Shown here: positions 63,540 through 64,000 of the stretch, piece by piece
How positions within the stretch are numbered: position 1 is the stretch's first letter
Layout of the letters: each line of letters opens with the position of its first letter
Assembly: GCA_022843165.1 (NCBI GenBank)
Contig: JALHOD010000001.1
Coordinates: 42,178 to 106,177, forward strand
DNA length: 64,000 nucleotides
Origin: Pseudorhodoplanes sp.
GTDB lineage: Bacteria; Pseudomonadota; Alphaproteobacteria; Rhizobiales; Xanthobacteraceae
Direction of reading: 5' to 3'
Made by a program: the position numbers and the translations under genes
The notes under the pieces: model-generated
The model's database searches: none
Told to the model about the DNA's origin: nothing
Seen by the model: the letters and a program-made list of their open reading frames with translations, nothing else

Positions 63540-64000
63540 ATGGATCAGCGGATCATCAATATCTACGACCGGTTCACCCACGGCGAGCTGAACCGCCGCG
63601 ACTTTCTCGCGCGCCTGAAGGATCTTGCCGGCTCCACTGCCGCAGCGGCGGCCCTGCTGCCGCTGTTGCAAAACGATTATGCTCGCGCAGCGATTGTATC
63701 CGCCGACGATGCGCGGCTGGCGATCGATCGCACCGGTTATGAGTCACCGAAGGGACCCATCAACGGCTATCTCGCTCGCCTGAAGGCCAAGGGCCGGCGG
63801 CCGGTGGTGCTGGTGATCCACGAAAATCGCGGTCTCAATCCGCATCTGGAGGACATCGCGCGCCGTTTCGCGCTCGAGGGCTTTCTCGCCTACGCGGTCG
63901 ACCTGCTGTCGCTGGTCGGCGGCACGCCCGCAAGCGAAGACCAGGCGCGCGAACTGCATGGCAAGATGAACCAGGACGACGCCGTCGCGGCGCTCGTCGC
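63540..64000 (+). CDS. dienelactone hydrolase family protein, N-terminal part (cut by window end)
   Basis: The frame opens at ATG 63540, right after an AAAGGGAGGATG ribosome site, and runs off the window. The visible ~153 residues have an N-terminal twin-arginine-like region (GELNRRDFLARLKDL), then the alpha/beta-hydrolase start YLARLKAKGRRPVVLVIHENRGLNPHLEDIARRFALEGFLAYAVDLL, as in carboxymethylenebutenolidase-type proteins. The nucleophile is beyond the edge. It is divergent from dctP. Confidence 0.85.
   Translation, partial: MDQRIINIYDRFTHGELNRRDFLARLKDLAGSTAAAAALLPLLQNDYARAAIVSADDARLAIDRTGYESPKGPINGYLARLKAKGRRPVVLVIHENRGLNPHLEDIARRFALEGFLAYAVDLLSLVGGTPASEDQARELHGKMNQDDAVAALV

Overview
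The window is 64 kb of high-GC chromosome (about 65% by eye) that reads as an alphaproteobacterium of the order Hyphomicrobiales, close to the Bradyrhizobium / Rhodopseudomonas / Pseudolabrys group. The basis is a set of genes typical of that order (DUF6101, DUF4170, DUF2093, DUF2076, DUF6-type secreted unknowns), a MutL carrying an endonuclease motif, a HrcA/CIRCE-controlled groESL operon, a separate hisZ beside hisG, and several families of palindromic intergenic repeats. Placement is from memory of these families; no search was run. I found no tRNA, rRNA, CRISPR array, insertion sequence, integrase or prophage.

Layout. 1-9.5 kb: end of an MFS permease, rsmE, a secreted unknown, ubiA, DUF6101, then a co-directional run pmbA - cysQ-like - DUF4170 - DUF374 acyltransferase - waaA - lpxK that ends in Kdo/lipid A assembly. 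9.7-17.2 kb: xseA, purD, a fluoroacetate-dehalogenase-like hydrolase, a low-GC inserted ORF, a phosphotransferase, tadA, an rluB-type pseudouridine synthase and rsmD. 17.4-28.3 kb: a long minus-strand block (read from its 5' end: ileS, lspA, a secreted unknown, two M16 peptidase-family proteins, pgi, arfB, mutL). 28.3-33.5 kb: a 0.7-kb gene-free stretch rich in repeats, ribF, a MaoC hydratase, cheY, a HAD phosphatase and a degenerate EAL protein.

33.6-46.7 kb mixes envelope sugar genes with histidine genes. A GT39 transferase sits head-to-head with a polyprenyl-phosphate GT2; further on are hisS, two tandem NTF2-like genes, hisZ-hisG, then gtrA head-to-head with a second GT2 followed by a YdjC/ChbG-type deacetylase. 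Together GT2 + YdjC deacetylase + GT39 match the parts list of aminosugar decoration of lipid A (as in the Francisella FlmF2/NaxD/FlmK route), so this may be a split envelope-modification system. 46.7-56.1 kb: an L,D-transpeptidase, cheZ, an MFS permease, two lipoproteins (one a patatin), groESL, a META-type secreted protein and a ZnuA-fold protein with an altered metal site.

56.2-58.2 kb is a low-GC islet of two membrane-anchored unknowns. 58.3-64 kb: a Tat-exported spermidine-dehydrogenase-like flavoprotein, a TakP-like TRAP transporter (dctP-dctQ-dctM) and the start of a divergent dienelactone-hydrolase gene cut by the window end.

The most interesting items are the fluoroacetate-dehalogenase-like active site (12.6 kb), the neighbouring foreign HNH-like ORF, the split aminosugar module, mid-gene low-GC patches in both ileS and hisS, a repeat element translated in frame inside rluB, and the metal-site changes in the ZnuA-fold protein.
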